NCBI GenBank assembly: GCA_963799245.1
Contig: CAWCWN010000005.1
Location: 212,259 to 276,258, forward strand
Source: CAWCWN01 sp963799245
GTDB taxonomy: Bacteria; Chloroflexota; Ktedonobacteria; Ktedonobacterales; Ktedonobacteraceae
Length of the DNA stretch: 64,000 nucleotides
Direction: 5' to 3'
Each line of letters starts with the position of its first letter. Position 1 is the first letter of the stretch. Both the position numbers and the translations under genes were made by a program. Below, in pieces: positions 17,237 through 26,242 of this stretch. The notes under the pieces were generated by a model that saw only the letters and a program-made list of their open reading frames with translations, did no database searches and was not told the DNA's origin.

Positions 17237-18346
17237 TTAGAAGTAGGCCTGTGTTGTATCTGTGTTGAACAGGTGAATCTGATCGCTATCGACATGAAGC
17301 CTGACTTTACCACCGGTATGCGCGTCGGAGCGCGGGTTGAGACGAGCGACGACCTGTTTGCCGCTCACGGTCATATAGACCAGTATTTCATTACCGAGGT
17401 GTTCTATGACGTCAACGGGGGCCTCAATCACGGATGCCTCGCGATCCTCTGAGGTGATAAGCTTTACGTCTTCCAGGTGCTCCGGCCGGATGCCAAAGGT
17501 CAGATTTTTGCCAGCCGCCGAACGTGCCGCTTCAATATACCGAGGAGGCACCTGCACCCGGCCGACGCCTTCAAGCACGATTTTTGTGTTATCGCCGTCA
17601 CTGACGACCTTGGCGTTGGGGAAGAGATTTATGGCCGGCGACCCGATGAAGCCCGCGACAAAGAGGTTAGAAGGATGGTCATAGAGCTCTTGCGGCGCGC
17701 CTAGCTGCTGGATGAGGCCTCCATTGAGGACGGCGATACGGCTACCCATGGTCATGGCCTCCGTCTGGTCGTGGGTGACGTAGATGACCGTCGTCTGAAT
17801 GCGCTGGTGCAGCTTGGTAATGTTGGAGCGTGTCTCGACGCGCAGCTTCGCGTCCAGGTTCGAGAGTGGTTCATCCATCAGGAAGACCTGTGGCTCACGT
17901 ACGATGGCTCGGCCAAGGGCAACGCGCTGGCGCTGGCCACCGGAAAGCTCCTTGGGTTTGCGTTTGAGGAACTGGTCCAGGTTAAGAATAGAGGCGGCTT
18001 CTTCCACGCGTTTCTTGATCTGATCCTTGGGGAAGTGGCGCAGCTTCAGGCTGAAGGCCATGTTATCAAACACACTCATATGGGGGTAGAGGGCATAGTT
18101 CTGGAAAACCATGGCAATATCGCGATCTTTGGGAGGTACGCCATTGACGAGCTTGTCGCCGATACGGATGTCACCTTCGGATAATTCTTCCAGACCAGCT
18201 ACCATACGCAGGCAAGTACTTTTGCCACAGCCAGAGGGACCAACCAGGACGAGGAATTCCTTGTCGTGGATGTCGAGGTTGATGTCGTGCACCACCTCAA
18301 CTTTGTTAAAACGCTTGTAGACATGCTCGAATTGGACACGCGCCAT
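17237..18346 (-). CDS. ugpC: Sugar ABC transporter ATP-binding protein (UgpC/MsmX type)
   Basis: 369-residue ATPase of the CUT1 sugar-importer type. Walker A GPSGCGKSTCLR, Q-loop FQNYALYPHM, signature LSGGQRQRVALGRA, Walker B VFLMDEPLSNLDAKL and H-loop VTHDQTEAM are all intact. The C-terminal third is the TOBE regulatory domain (FGIRPEHL...). ATG 18346 is chosen because AAGGAG lies 9 bp upstream; 34 further open codons before it are not conserved. No permease or binding-protein gene is adjacent, so like MsmX it may energise several importers. Confidence 0.92.
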   Translation of the reverse strand: MARVQFEHVYKRFNKVEVVHDINLDIHDKEFLVLVGPSGCGKSTCLRMVAGLEELSEGDIRIGDKLVNGVPPKDRDIAMVFQNYALYPHMSVFDNMAFSLKLRHFPKDQIKKRVEEAASILNLDQFLKRKPKELSGGQRQRVALGRAIVREPQVFLMDEPLSNLDAKLRVETRSNITKLHQRIQTTVIYVTHDQTEAMTMGSRIAVLNGGLIQQLGAPQELYDHPSNLFVAGFIGSPAINLFPNAKVVSDGDNTKIVLEGVGRVQVPPRYIEAARSAAGKNLTFGIRPEHLEDVKLITSEDREASVIEAPVDVIEHLGNEILVYMTVSGKQVVARLNPRSDAHTGGKVRLHVDSDQIHLFNTDTTQAYF

Positions 18347-18520
18347 TACAGTAACTCCTTTTCGCTCTGGTAGCACGCGGCTGCCTTTTACATTTAGTGA
18401 GCTTCGCTTAATGTCCACGTCGCAATGACAGCAGTCATTGGGAGTCAACGGGACCTCTTCCCATCATACACGTAGTCGTGCTAATAAAAGAGACAGTGCA
18501 GATGCTGTGCGAAGCATAAC

Positions 18521-18756
18521 ATGTTGCAACAAAAAAAGCAAAATGCCCGCTTCACGACGGCAGTGTCCTCGCGACGCTACAACGTTTGACACGAGGACTT
18601 CGCAAAGCATACTATAACGGCGATGTCAGTCTGACGCTTCAGCTCTCAGAGATCAAAGCCGAAAACCGGGGCCTTATCGACCCCAACCATTTCACTGACC
18701 ACATGTATGATTTCCTGAGTGGCCACTATGGTGTACGTTTCGAAGAAAAGCATTAG
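18521..18756 (+). pseudogene. Small conserved-looking protein with a one-base deletion
   Basis: ATG 18521 opens MLQQKKQNARF, and a second frame from about 18553 reads HDGSVLATLQRLTRGLRKAY and continues to the tail GHYGVRFEEKH, ending at TAG 18754. Adding one C at about 18553 (TTCAC to TTCCAC) gives a 78-residue protein. The second part has a balanced globular composition unlike random frames. I do not recognise the family. It converges on the small membrane gene at 18764-18925. Confidence 0.45.
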
Positions 18757-18763
18757 CGGAGTA

Positions 18764-18925
18764 TTAACGAGAGACGACGCTACTGACAAAGAAAGCCAGG
18801 AAAATCATAAAACTGATGATAAAGGCAATGAGCATACGCAGGGCAATACTAGAAAGCAGCCAGGCAAAGCGACGCTGATCCCCATTTGTAGCGGATAGGT
18901 GAGTATTGACACCATTCGTAGCCAT
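18764..18925 (-). CDS. 53-residue single-pass membrane protein
   Basis: Sequence begins MATNGVNTHLSATNGDQRRF, followed by an almost uninterrupted hydrophobic stretch (about residues 21-50: WLLSSIALRMLIAFIISFM and IFLAFFVSSVV) and ends SR. TGGAGTG lies 8 bp before the ATG, a good ribosome site, and the stop is TAA. It is too short for ordinary gene-length cut-offs. The length could form one long helix or a helical hairpin in the membrane. No family recognised; the neighbour on the same strand is the ABC ATPase. Confidence 0.6.
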   Translation of the reverse strand: MATNGVNTHLSATNGDQRRFAWLLSSIALRMLIAFIISFMIFLAFFVSSVVSR

Positions 18926-19068
18926 AGCATCACTCCATTTAATGTAGTATGCCCTCCCAGGCCTTTATATGCCCGGGAAGGCGAGCTTTTCTTTGTATTT
19001 AATATTATAACGTTTGCTAATGACAACGCTAACATTCAGTGGATGACTGGCATATTAGATCTATCTGA

Positions 19069-19404
19069 TCAGCGTGAGCGGCACTCGTCGCACTCACAAG
19101 CGGCGCGCAGTTTCTCATAGGTATAGATGCCAGTTTTGTGACCATCCTCCCAGACTGGCGTTAAGCCATAGCGGCCAACAGGCTGGAGATCTACCAGCGT
19201 GGTCTCTTCCTGGCTCAGGCTCTGCCTGTTCTGCAGCATGCCAGGTTGACCGCCTTCGCCTGCACACCAGGCACAGGGGCAGGCCCAGCGCAGATTCTCC
19301 CAACTGTGTATGCTTTCATGATCGTCGCTCCAGGTTAAGATCAATTGACGCTTCTCCTCGTCAAGTAAAAAAGACGTGGGGGATGGATGATTATATTGAC
19401 TCAT
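19069..19404 (-). CDS. DUF971 domain protein
   Basis: 111 residues matching the DUF971 (gamma-butyrobetaine hydroxylase-like N-terminal) fold. The core LRWACPCAWCAGEGGQPG and the C-terminal GIYTYEKLRAACECDECRS are rich in paired cysteines, consistent with a zinc or Fe-S site. Such proteins often sit beside Fe-S carrier genes; here the surroundings give no partner. The same cysteine clusters recur in bacterial stand-alone DUF971 proteins. Start ATG at 19404. Confidence 0.78.
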   Translation of the reverse strand: MSQYNHPSPTSFLLDEEKRQLILTWSDDHESIHSWENLRWACPCAWCAGEGGQPGMLQNRQSLSQEETTLVDLQPVGRYGLTPVWEDGHKTGIYTYEKLRAACECDECRSR

Positions 19405-19645
19405 GGCGGAAACACCTCTGGCTAGTTGAGTTAGACAAGATCAAGTACAATTGCTATAGAGAGGCAACATCTCGAGGTTGCTTGTTCATAGACATCCACA
19501 TTATATGCTTTTCTGGCAGAGCAGTCTAGGAGCCTGCCTTACTGTCGTTACCTGGACATGGGCTTCGCGTTGTACGAAAATAGATTAACACGCATATATG
19601 TTACCTTCGTCGACAGCAGAAAGCACGTGCAGATGGAGTATTATC

Positions 19646-20653
19646 ATGGGTGTTACGCTTATTATTAGCCTGCTAGCAGCCGTACTTGGAGCCTGCATAG
19701 CCCTGGGTATCTACAGGGGCTATTTGAATAGGATACAAAAACAACAGATAGCATGGGAACGCGCCCATGAGAGCCAGCAGCAGGACTGGGAACGCAAACA
19801 GACAAAGCAGCTGACACAGCTGGAGGCGCAGCTGAACCAGCAGCTTCAGCAGCTTCAGCAGGCGTGGAATACCTGGGAGGCAGGAGATAAGCAGCGTCTG
19901 GAGGATCTGCAAAATCGGCATGCCGCGATCGAAGCGCAAATGCACATGCAAAGTGAGCTTGCTCACCTGCCCAGAATTGAAGAGGCGCCGGTGTCTCCGC
20001 TGACAGATCCGCTTCAGCCTTTACCCGCCAGCTGGCGGCCGCCGCAGTTGCAGGCAAGTAAGCTCTCCGGGCGAGATTTATCGCATCGCTACATGGCACA
20101 TGCCGACCTGCGCAATGCGGAGCTGGCACATGCCAATTTCTTTATGGCCGACCTCGGGGGCGCTGTGCTCACAGGGGCGCAGCTTGAGGGCGCCGACCTG
20201 TCCGGGGCAAATCTGACTGGAGCCGATTTGCGCGGCTCAAACCTGAAGGGAGCCAACCTCCTCGTAGCCGACCTACGAGCAGCCATCCTGTTCGGCGCCA
20301 ACCTGCTTGGAGCGCGCAACCTCACGCCGGAGCAGATCAACACCGCCGTGTATGATCATACAACGCAGCTTGACCCGCTATTTGCTAGCGGCGGTCCCCA
20401 GGGGAAGCCCGTAGAGGCAGGCGCTGCCCGCGGTACAGATGAAACGCGGAAGATACCCGTCGTAGCGTCAAGTGAAAAAACGAATGGCTTGCTCGCTGCA
20501 GCGCCGCCCGTCACGCCTTATCCAGAGGACTTGAAGAGAGAGGAAGCACAGCCCGGCGTTGAGGCGTCACAGGCAGCCGGCCCACCAGGAGAAAGTCGGC
20601 CTGAAGCATTTGATGCAGCCCCTCCCAGGCCAGACTATAACGGCACACCTTAA
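19646..20653 (+). CDS. Membrane-anchored coiled-coil pentapeptide-repeat protein
   Basis: 335 residues from ATG 19646 with TGGAG 8 bp upstream. The order is an N-terminal membrane helix (VTLIISLLAAVLGACIALGI), a Gln/Trp/Glu-rich coiled coil of about 90 residues, then pentapeptide repeats of the A(D/N)LxX type (HADLRNAELAHANF, GADLSGANLTGADL, GSNLKGANLLVADL), and a disordered Pro/Glu/Ala tail. The repeats form a right-handed quadrilateral beta-helix in known family members. Orientation suggests the repeat domain stays in the cytoplasm. Function unknown. Confidence 0.75.
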   Translation: MGVTLIISLLAAVLGACIALGIYRGYLNRIQKQQIAWERAHESQQQDWERKQTKQLTQLEAQLNQQLQQLQQAWNTWEAGDKQRLEDLQNRHAAIEAQMHMQSELAHLPRIEEAPVSPLTDPLQPLPASWRPPQLQASKLSGRDLSHRYMAHADLRNAELAHANFFMADLGGAVLTGAQLEGADLSGANLTGADLRGSNLKGANLLVADLRAAILFGANLLGARNLTPEQINTAVYDHTTQLDPLFASGGPQGKPVEAGAARGTDETRKIPVVASSEKTNGLLAAAPPVTPYPEDLKREEAQPGVEASQAAGPPGESRPEAFDAAPPRPDYNGTP

Positions 20654-20664
20654 CAAGGGCAGCT

Positions 20665-21033
20665 TCAGCTCTGATTGAAGTGATAACGGCGTCCTTTCCA
20701 GGCTATCGTGCACCCACGCAGCATGGAGTTGAGGGCGATGAAGAGAAATCCCTGCGCTTTGCAGCAGGCGCACGCCCAGCTGCAAAGCGTATATTCGCGC
20801 GCGATGCAGGTCGTGGCATCAGTTGAGGCGTCATCAACCACGAACACCTCAAACAGAGGATAGTCCTGCGCAGCAAGCGACGCCAGCAAACGCGGGAGAT
20901 TTGCAGCCTCGTTACGCGCCGGCACGACGACCGAGACTCCCGGCCACTGCTGGGCGCCTGTCACAAGCAGGGACCATAGGGAGGGAGAGGACCAGTGCTT
21001 ACGGGCGGCCGACTGTGTAAGCTGAGTCAACAC
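20665..21033 (-). pseudogene. Glycosyltransferase family 2 with a large internal deletion
   Basis: The N-terminus is a clear GT2 start (VSVVVPARNEAANLPRLLAS then FEVFVVDDASTDATT), but after about 75 residues the frame passes straight into a short tail (IALNSMLRGCTIAWKGRRYH) that resembles the extreme C-terminus of integral GT2 enzymes (WKGRRY). The middle, with the DxD metal site and acceptor domain (about 230-280 residues in intact relatives), is missing. 122 residues remain, so it cannot be active. The join is in frame near 20790. Confidence 0.65.
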
Positions 21034-21256
21034 TGTATCTCAATCGCATGGAGTCCACTCGCAGAAAAGTCGGAGTGTTCTTACTAACTAAATGTGGCAC
21101 ATCAAGCAACGAATAATAGACGCAGCCCGCACACGCCCAAAAGTGGTAATTCATGCATAGCAAGAGAAACAACGTATTTCTCTGCCGAGGGCTGTAAGTG
21201 TGCTATACTAGCAGCTATGGCAGCGCGGGGATGAGAGGAACTCTAAGGAGAGCAGA

Positions 21257-22024
21257 ATGATTGATGAACAGCAATTGCCACTGGCGGGAAAGGTAGCCCT
21301 CGTTACGGGCAGTGGCCAGGGTATAGGTCGAGCGACGGCACAGAGACTGGCCAGATCTGGCGCTGATATCATTATTAATTATCGTAGCAACACTCAAGCG
21401 GCTCAGGAGGCCAGGGCCAGCATCGAGGCGCTTGGCAGACGATGCATAGCGGTTCAGGCTGATGTGAGCCAGGAGGAAGAGGTGACACGCCTTTTCAGCG
21501 AGGCAAACGCGGCCTTTGGGCCAATCTCGATACTCGTCAACAACGCGGGGACCACCCGCGACAAACTGATTTTACAGATGTCACTCGCGGACTTTGAACA
21601 TGTGCTGGATAGCAACCTGCGTTCGGCATTCCTGTGTACGAAAGCGGCGCTGCGTGGCATGATGAAGGCGCGCTGGGGGCGCATCGTGAATGTTTCCTCG
21701 GTAGCCGGTGTGCTGGGTTCAGCGGGCCAGGCCAACTACGGCGCCTCGAAGGCAGCCATTATTGCCTTAACCCTCAGCACGGCACGTGAGATGGCGATGC
21801 GCAATATTACGGCCAATGTGATTGCACCAGGCTTTATACCAACCGAACTGACCTCAAAATTGAGCGAGCAACAGCGGAAGTATATTCTTGATTCGACACC
21901 ACTTGGCCGTTTTGGCAGCGCCGAAGAGGTGGCCGCCGCCATTAGTTTTCTCTGTTCGCCCGAAGCGGGCTACATTACCGGGCAAGTGCTGTGTATTGAT
22001 GGCGGCATGACGATCCATATTTAA
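21257..22024 (+). CDS. fabG: 3-oxoacyl-[ACP] reductase (short-chain dehydrogenase)
   Basis: 255-residue classical SDR. The NAD(P) site is VTGSGQGIGRATA, followed by VNNAGTTRD, the catalytic Ser in IVNVSSVAG, and Tyr/Lys in YGASKAA. The C-terminal DGGMTIHI ending is typical of FabG, which reduces 3-oxoacyl-ACP in fatty-acid elongation. FabG cannot be told from other SDR reductases by sequence alone, and no fab genes are adjacent. AAGGAG lies 6-8 bp before the ATG, TATACT near 21203 could be a -10 box, and a terminator follows at 22047. Confidence 0.85.
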   Translation: MIDEQQLPLAGKVALVTGSGQGIGRATAQRLARSGADIIINYRSNTQAAQEARASIEALGRRCIAVQADVSQEEEVTRLFSEANAAFGPISILVNNAGTTRDKLILQMSLADFEHVLDSNLRSAFLCTKAALRGMMKARWGRIVNVSSVAGVLGSAGQANYGASKAAIIALTLSTAREMAMRNITANVIAPGFIPTELTSKLSEQQRKYILDSTPLGRFGSAEEVAAAISFLCSPEAGYITGQVLCIDGGMTIHI

Positions 22025-22046
22025 TATTTCCTGGCATTGCTGCTGA

Positions 22047-22078
22047 CTTCCGCTGCGCTCAACTGAGCGCAGCGGAAG
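22047..22078 (+). terminator. Terminator after fabG
   Basis: CTTCCGCTGCGCTC and GAGCGCAGCGGAAG form a perfect 14-bp stem with an AACT loop, 22 bases after the fabG stop, followed by CGTTTCTG. Confidence 0.75.
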
Positions 22079-22180
22079 CGTTTCTGAACGATTGACTATG
22101 GGTATAAGGCATGAAACAAAAGGGGGGCAGAATCTCTCTAAAACGTTAGCTTATAGTCAATGCTTCAGGAGGCTCTCCCT

Positions 22181-23044
22181 ATGGGATTATTGGAAACAGA
22201 AGAAACGAACAAGTTCACGTATGAGGCATTTGCTGCTCACCCATTCTATACAGATGTCAATCGCTCCCTGGTGCGCCAGGCTCTGGCACACCTGGAAGCG
22301 CGCCCAGCAGATGTTCCTCTTACGATTGTGGACATGGCCTGCGGCACAGGCGCAATCACCCGGCTCATCGCGCATGAACTGGCGCACAGAAGTAGATCGG
22401 CCTATCTCATCGGCGTAGACCCTTCTGCGGATGCTCTGCGCAGCGCGCAGAAAAGCATGAAGAAGCAGGGTATACAGGCTGATTTTATCCAGGGAGAGGC
22501 CGAGGATCTACCCACAATCGTGCAAAATGCTGACGCGGCGTTCTTCTGCAATGCTATTCACCTTGTCCCCGACAAACTTTCAGCCTTTCAGCAGATGGCT
22601 ACCATTCTGGCTCCCGGTGGTATTTTTGCCTGTAACAGCGCCTTTTATGACGGGACATACGTTGCGGGAACTGAACGCTTTTACCAGCTCTGGACCATGC
22701 GAGCCGTGCGTTTATTGCGCAAGGAGCATCCGGAAATACGCCTATCACGCGAGGCGAAAGCCATGGCGATGCAATGGCTTACACCCGCAGGCTATACCCA
22801 GACGCTCAAAGAGGCTGGTTTCAGCAGTGTCGAGACCCACTGCGAAAATGTATGCGTCTCCCTCGATGCCTGGCGTGACCTGGCCCAGTACTGGCTTTTT
22901 ATCGAGGGCGCGCTGCCAGGCGCCCCCCTGGCCCTGGCCGCCATCGCCCTGGAGAAGGCCGTCTACCAGGTAGGCCAGGAAATGGGGCTGAGGGAGGTGC
23001 CGCGGACATGGTTGCAGGTCGTGGCGACTCGAGCAGGGGCATAA
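22181..23044 (+). CDS. Class I SAM-dependent methyltransferase
   Basis: 287 residues from ATG 22181, chosen because AGGAGG lies 8 bp upstream; an earlier in-frame ATG at 22160 lacks this. SAM-binding motif I is IVDMACGTGAITRL, the acidic strand-2 end is IGVDPSADALR, and motif IV/post-I surroundings (NAIHLVPDKLSAFQQM, ILAPGGIFACNSAF) fit the ubiE/menG-like group. The substrate is unknown. It stands alone between fabG and a membrane-protein pair. Confidence 0.82.
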   Translation: MGLLETEETNKFTYEAFAAHPFYTDVNRSLVRQALAHLEARPADVPLTIVDMACGTGAITRLIAHELAHRSRSAYLIGVDPSADALRSAQKSMKKQGIQADFIQGEAEDLPTIVQNADAAFFCNAIHLVPDKLSAFQQMATILAPGGIFACNSAFYDGTYVAGTERFYQLWTMRAVRLLRKEHPEIRLSREAKAMAMQWLTPAGYTQTLKEAGFSSVETHCENVCVSLDAWRDLAQYWLFIEGALPGAPLALAAIALEKAVYQVGQEMGLREVPRTWLQVVATRAGA

Positions 23045-23158
23045 CAGGTATACCTGCGCTTATCGCCTGGCGGGCAGCAGTGCTACAGGTGGTGGCGGTG
23101 CGCTATGACCGCGCTGTCATACTTTGCATATCTCTATGACAAATAGGAGTTTCACTAC

Positions 23159-23965
23159 GTGCAATGGGCTATACTAGCGGCTACATTTCTGGCCTCGGCA
23201 GTTGAATTTGTTGAGGCATTCACCATTGTCCTGGTAGTTGGTGTAAGCATTAACTGGCGTAGTTCCCTGGTAGGAGCCTTCGCCGCCGCGGCGACCCTCG
23301 CACTGCTTGTAGCGACGCTGGGGGTAGCATTGGTACAGTTTGTACCTATTGACATTCTACGCCTGGCCGTAGGCATTATCCTCATTCTTTTTGGATTAAA
23401 ATGGCTCAAGAAGGCCATCTTGCGCTACAGCGGCCTGAAGGCACTGCATGATGAAGAGGCCATCTTCGAGGAGAACAGGGCCGAGCTGCGCGCCCGCGGC
23501 AAAGTCATCGCACCGCGTTTTGAGCCCTTCGGTATCGCGTTGTCCTATAAATCGGTCCTGCTCGAGGGCCTGGAGGTCGCATTTATCGTGATCACCTTTG
23601 GCAGTAGCGCGACCACCAGCACCTGTTCGACAACCTGCGGCATCGGGTCGGCGGCCATTGGGGCAGTCGTTGCAGGCATCCTGGTAATTCTCGCCGGGCT
23701 ACTCGTACGAGCACCTCTGACAAAGGTGCCCGAGAATACACTGAAGTTTGTCGTTGGCGTCATGTTGACTACCTTTGGGACCTTCTGGGCAGGCGAAGGC
23801 TTTGGCGTCGTGTGGCCTTATACCGATGCATTCCTGCTGGCACTGGCCGCCATCTACCTGCTTGCAACCCTGGTCCTGGTGACCATTCTCAAGTCATATC
23901 GGCAGAGTTGGCCGGCCGTCGTGGAAACAGCCGCCCCTGTACCGGAGCAGGAGGTACTTCATTGA
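23159..23965 (+). CDS. Membrane protein with duplicated glutamate motif (COG4280-like)
   Basis: 268 residues, six or seven predicted helices in two related halves. Each half carries acidic residues buried in a helix: ASAVEFVEAFTIVLVVG in the first and LLEGLEVAFIVITFG in the second. This resembles the repeated REGLE/ExxE logic of Ftr1-type iron permeases and of predicted cation transporters in COG4280; a cation-transport role is inferred only. GTG start with AGGAG upstream. The stop overlaps the TTG start of the next small gene. Confidence 0.65.
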   Translation: MQWAILAATFLASAVEFVEAFTIVLVVGVSINWRSSLVGAFAAAATLALLVATLGVALVQFVPIDILRLAVGIILILFGLKWLKKAILRYSGLKALHDEEAIFEENRAELRARGKVIAPRFEPFGIALSYKSVLLEGLEVAFIVITFGSSATTSTCSTTCGIGSAAIGAVVAGILVILAGLLVRAPLTKVPENTLKFVVGVMLTTFGTFWAGEGFGVVWPYTDAFLLALAAIYLLATLVLVTILKSYRQSWPAVVETAAPVPEQEVLH

Positions 23966-24168
23966 AGGCGATCAAGGCCGTCTACGATTTTATCGTGGGA
24001 GATATGATTATTCTTAGCGGGGTGATCATCGCCATATTGATCCTGGCGCTCATCTATAACGTAGCTGCGCTGGCGCCTCTACGCGTGGCCTCCGGTTTTA
24101 TCCTGGTCATTGCGGTGCTCGCCGTATTAAGCGCGACACTGCTGCGCGAGGCGCGCGGCAAACGCTGA
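23962..24168 (+). CDS. 68-residue two-helix membrane protein, TTG start
   Basis: The TTG at 23962 overlaps the upstream stop (ATTGA) and has AGGAGGT 7 bp before it, so the rare start is well supported. Two hydrophobic helices follow (MIILSGVIIAILILALIYN and VASGFILVIAVLAVLSATLL), with a charged end REARGKR. The overlap predicts translational coupling with the COG4280-like protein, making it a likely small subunit or stabiliser. Confidence 0.7.
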   Translation: MKAIKAVYDFIVGDMIILSGVIIAILILALIYNVAALAPLRVASGFILVIAVLAVLSATLLREARGKR

Positions 24169-24289
24169 GCAGGGCATTAGCTCTCCTCTTCGTCTGGCTA
24201 AGCTTCGTCACTTCTTTATACGTTGACGCTCACAGCGCAAGCTGTTAAGATAGAGCAGAAAAAGTGGTTTTAGCAGTAGAGTTAAGAAC

Positions 24290-25285
24290 ATGCAGCAAAC
24301 CGAATCCGAAACCTGGCGGGATCTGCTAAAGAGTATCATCAGCGATCCCCGTGAGAAGTTACGCATTTCCGAGCTACTGGGCGTGCGAGAAATTACCCTG
24401 ACACGCTGGATAAACCAGGAATCGGACCCGCGCCCACAAAACCTGCGTAATTTACTCAATGCTTTGCCTCAGCACCGTGAGCGCTTTCTTGATCTCATCA
24501 GACAAGAGGAGGGCTTTGAAGAATTCACTAACGCGATCCTTGATAGTTCCCTGCAGGAGATTCCCTCCCAGTTCTACACGCGCATATTCGCTGCTCGCGC
24601 CTCCACCATAGCGAACATGCGCTTCTGGTCTATTAGCAATTTGATTCTACAACAGGCTATCGGGCAGCTTGACCCCGAGCGCCTGGGGATGGCCATCAAC
24701 GTTGTGCGCTGCATGGTACCCTCAGATAGTGATAAAAAGGTCCATAGCCTGCGCGAAAGCGTTGGCATCGGGACACTCCCCTGGGCAGGGAATCTTGAGC
24801 AGAAAGCTATGTTTTTGGGGGCCGAGTCTTTATGTGGCTTCGTCGTCACGGTGTGCCGCCCCGCTGCCAACCAGAACGTCGACGACCCGCAGAATCTCAT
24901 CCCAGCGCACAAGGTCGAGTATGAAAAAAGCGCGGCGGTCCATCCCATCCTCTTCGCGGGCCGCATTGCAGGCTGCCTGCTTGTTTCGAGTACCCAGCAC
25001 AACTACTTCCTGTCTCTGGAGCGGCTTGCGCTGATTGAACAATACGCCGATCTACTGGCGCTGGCTTTTGAACCGGAGGATTTTTACGAACCAGGCGCAA
25101 TCGAGCTGCGCATGATGCCTGACCAGGAAATGCAGAAGCAACACTTTGCTGACTTTCGTATACGTGTTGCCCAGACAATGGTTGAAGCAGCCAGGAACAA
25201 ACGGCCCGTCAACAATATTCAGGCCGAGGAGATAGTATGGCGAGAGCTAGAGAGAGAGCTGTTGCAGGAGGCCGCGGCGCTGTAG
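24290..25285 (+). CDS. HTH plus GAF-like regulator
   Basis: 331 residues. The N-terminal 70 residues form an XRE-like helix-turn-helix (ISELLGVREITLTRWINQES) of the kind that binds DNA without a long recognition tail. A linker helix and a GAF-like ligand domain follow (about 100-270, with FAGRIAGCLLVSS near its end). The C-terminus is helical. This HTH+GAF layout recurs in Ktedonobacteria; the ligand is unknown. The gene is followed after 36 bp by a laminin-G-like protein, possibly its partner. Confidence 0.65.
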   Translation: MQQTESETWRDLLKSIISDPREKLRISELLGVREITLTRWINQESDPRPQNLRNLLNALPQHRERFLDLIRQEEGFEEFTNAILDSSLQEIPSQFYTRIFAARASTIANMRFWSISNLILQQAIGQLDPERLGMAINVVRCMVPSDSDKKVHSLRESVGIGTLPWAGNLEQKAMFLGAESLCGFVVTVCRPAANQNVDDPQNLIPAHKVEYEKSAAVHPILFAGRIAGCLLVSSTQHNYFLSLERLALIEQYADLLALAFEPEDFYEPGAIELRMMPDQEMQKQHFADFRIRVAQTMVEAARNKRPVNNIQAEEIVWRELERELLQEAAAL

Positions 25286-25321
25286 TGGAGGCTAAACCAG
25301 AAGCCCGGCGGCGTTTTTTCA

Positions 25322-26128
25322 ATGCTTGAGGATTTCAGCGGGCCCATCGAACCATATTGGACACAGACATGTATCGGTAATGGTTCACTGCGCATCGTGG
25401 ACTCAACCCTGCGCATGGAGTACCAGGCTGCGCGCCAGGGCGAATATGTGAATGCGCAGATCGATGACTATGGGAAACGTCAACGCTCGGCTTTTCCCTG
25501 GCGGCCTCCACTGCGTATGGAGGTACGTGCGCGTTCTTCACTGCCGGCCGCAAGCGGAAACGAGACGCTTGCGAGCGCGGCTATGCTGCGGGGAACCGCG
25601 GGCTTTGGCTTTTGGAACTACCCTTTTTCGGTGCGTGGCGACCCTCTTTTGCTGCCAGAGGCGGTGTGGTTCTTTTACGCGTCTCCACCATCGAATATGT
25701 CTCTTGTACCACATACGCCTGGCTGGGGCTGGAAGGCCCAGGTGGTACATAGTATGCGCTTAGCCGCACTGGCATCTGCTCTCCCCCTGGGCATCACGAC
25801 CGCGTGGGCGCGGATATCAGGACAAACACAAGCCGCCCAACGCTGGATCTCCACACTAACTGGAGCACAGGAGGCAATGCTGCCTGTGAAGATGGAGAGC
25901 TGGCATACCTACGTCTTAGAGTGGCGTCAGGCGGAGGCGCGCTTCTGGGTGGATGGTCAGGCTGTCCTGCAGGCTCCGCAGCCGCCAGCCCGCCCCCTCG
26001 GCTTTGTGGCCTGGCTCGATAATCAGTATGCCGTCGTGACCCCGCGCGGCGCATTTCGCTTTGGCACAGTGACAAGCGGTCCGCAGTGGTTCGAACTGGA
26101 TTATGTACGCATCGAAGCCGCAAAGTAA
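25322..26128 (+). CDS. Concanavalin-A/laminin-G-like protein
   Basis: 268 residues with a jelly-roll look: DFSGPIEPYWTQ start, GTAGFGFWNYPF, KMESWHTYVLEWRQAEARFW and the C-terminal FGTVTSGPQWFELDYVRIE. This pattern is common to LamG and GH16-like sugar-binding folds, but I see no GH16 catalytic ExDxxE motif, so binding rather than hydrolysis is likely. A GTG frame at 25285 overlapping the previous stop would add about 12 residues if the six-T run before the ATG were one base shorter. There is no signal peptide. Confidence 0.55.
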   Translation: MLEDFSGPIEPYWTQTCIGNGSLRIVDSTLRMEYQAARQGEYVNAQIDDYGKRQRSAFPWRPPLRMEVRARSSLPAASGNETLASAAMLRGTAGFGFWNYPFSVRGDPLLLPEAVWFFYASPPSNMSLVPHTPGWGWKAQVVHSMRLAALASALPLGITTAWARISGQTQAAQRWISTLTGAQEAMLPVKMESWHTYVLEWRQAEARFWVDGQAVLQAPQPPARPLGFVAWLDNQYAVVTPRGAFRFGTVTSGPQWFELDYVRIEAAK

Positions 26129-26169
26129 GATGGGTAGGGCAGTACATTCTCGTACTCCCCGCCCATCTT
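26127..26169. terminator. Hairpin between convergent genes
   Basis: AAGATGGG at the stop codon pairs with CCCATCTT at 26162-26169, with an inner AGTAC/GTACT stem, followed by ATATTT. It separates the lamG-like gene from the convergent clpP. Confidence 0.65.
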
Positions 26170-26242
26170 ATATTTCCTTTATTTCCTTGCGTTCAGCCCG
26201 CCGACAAGGTGACTTCCTCTCTGGTCGCCCGAGCGTTTGCAA

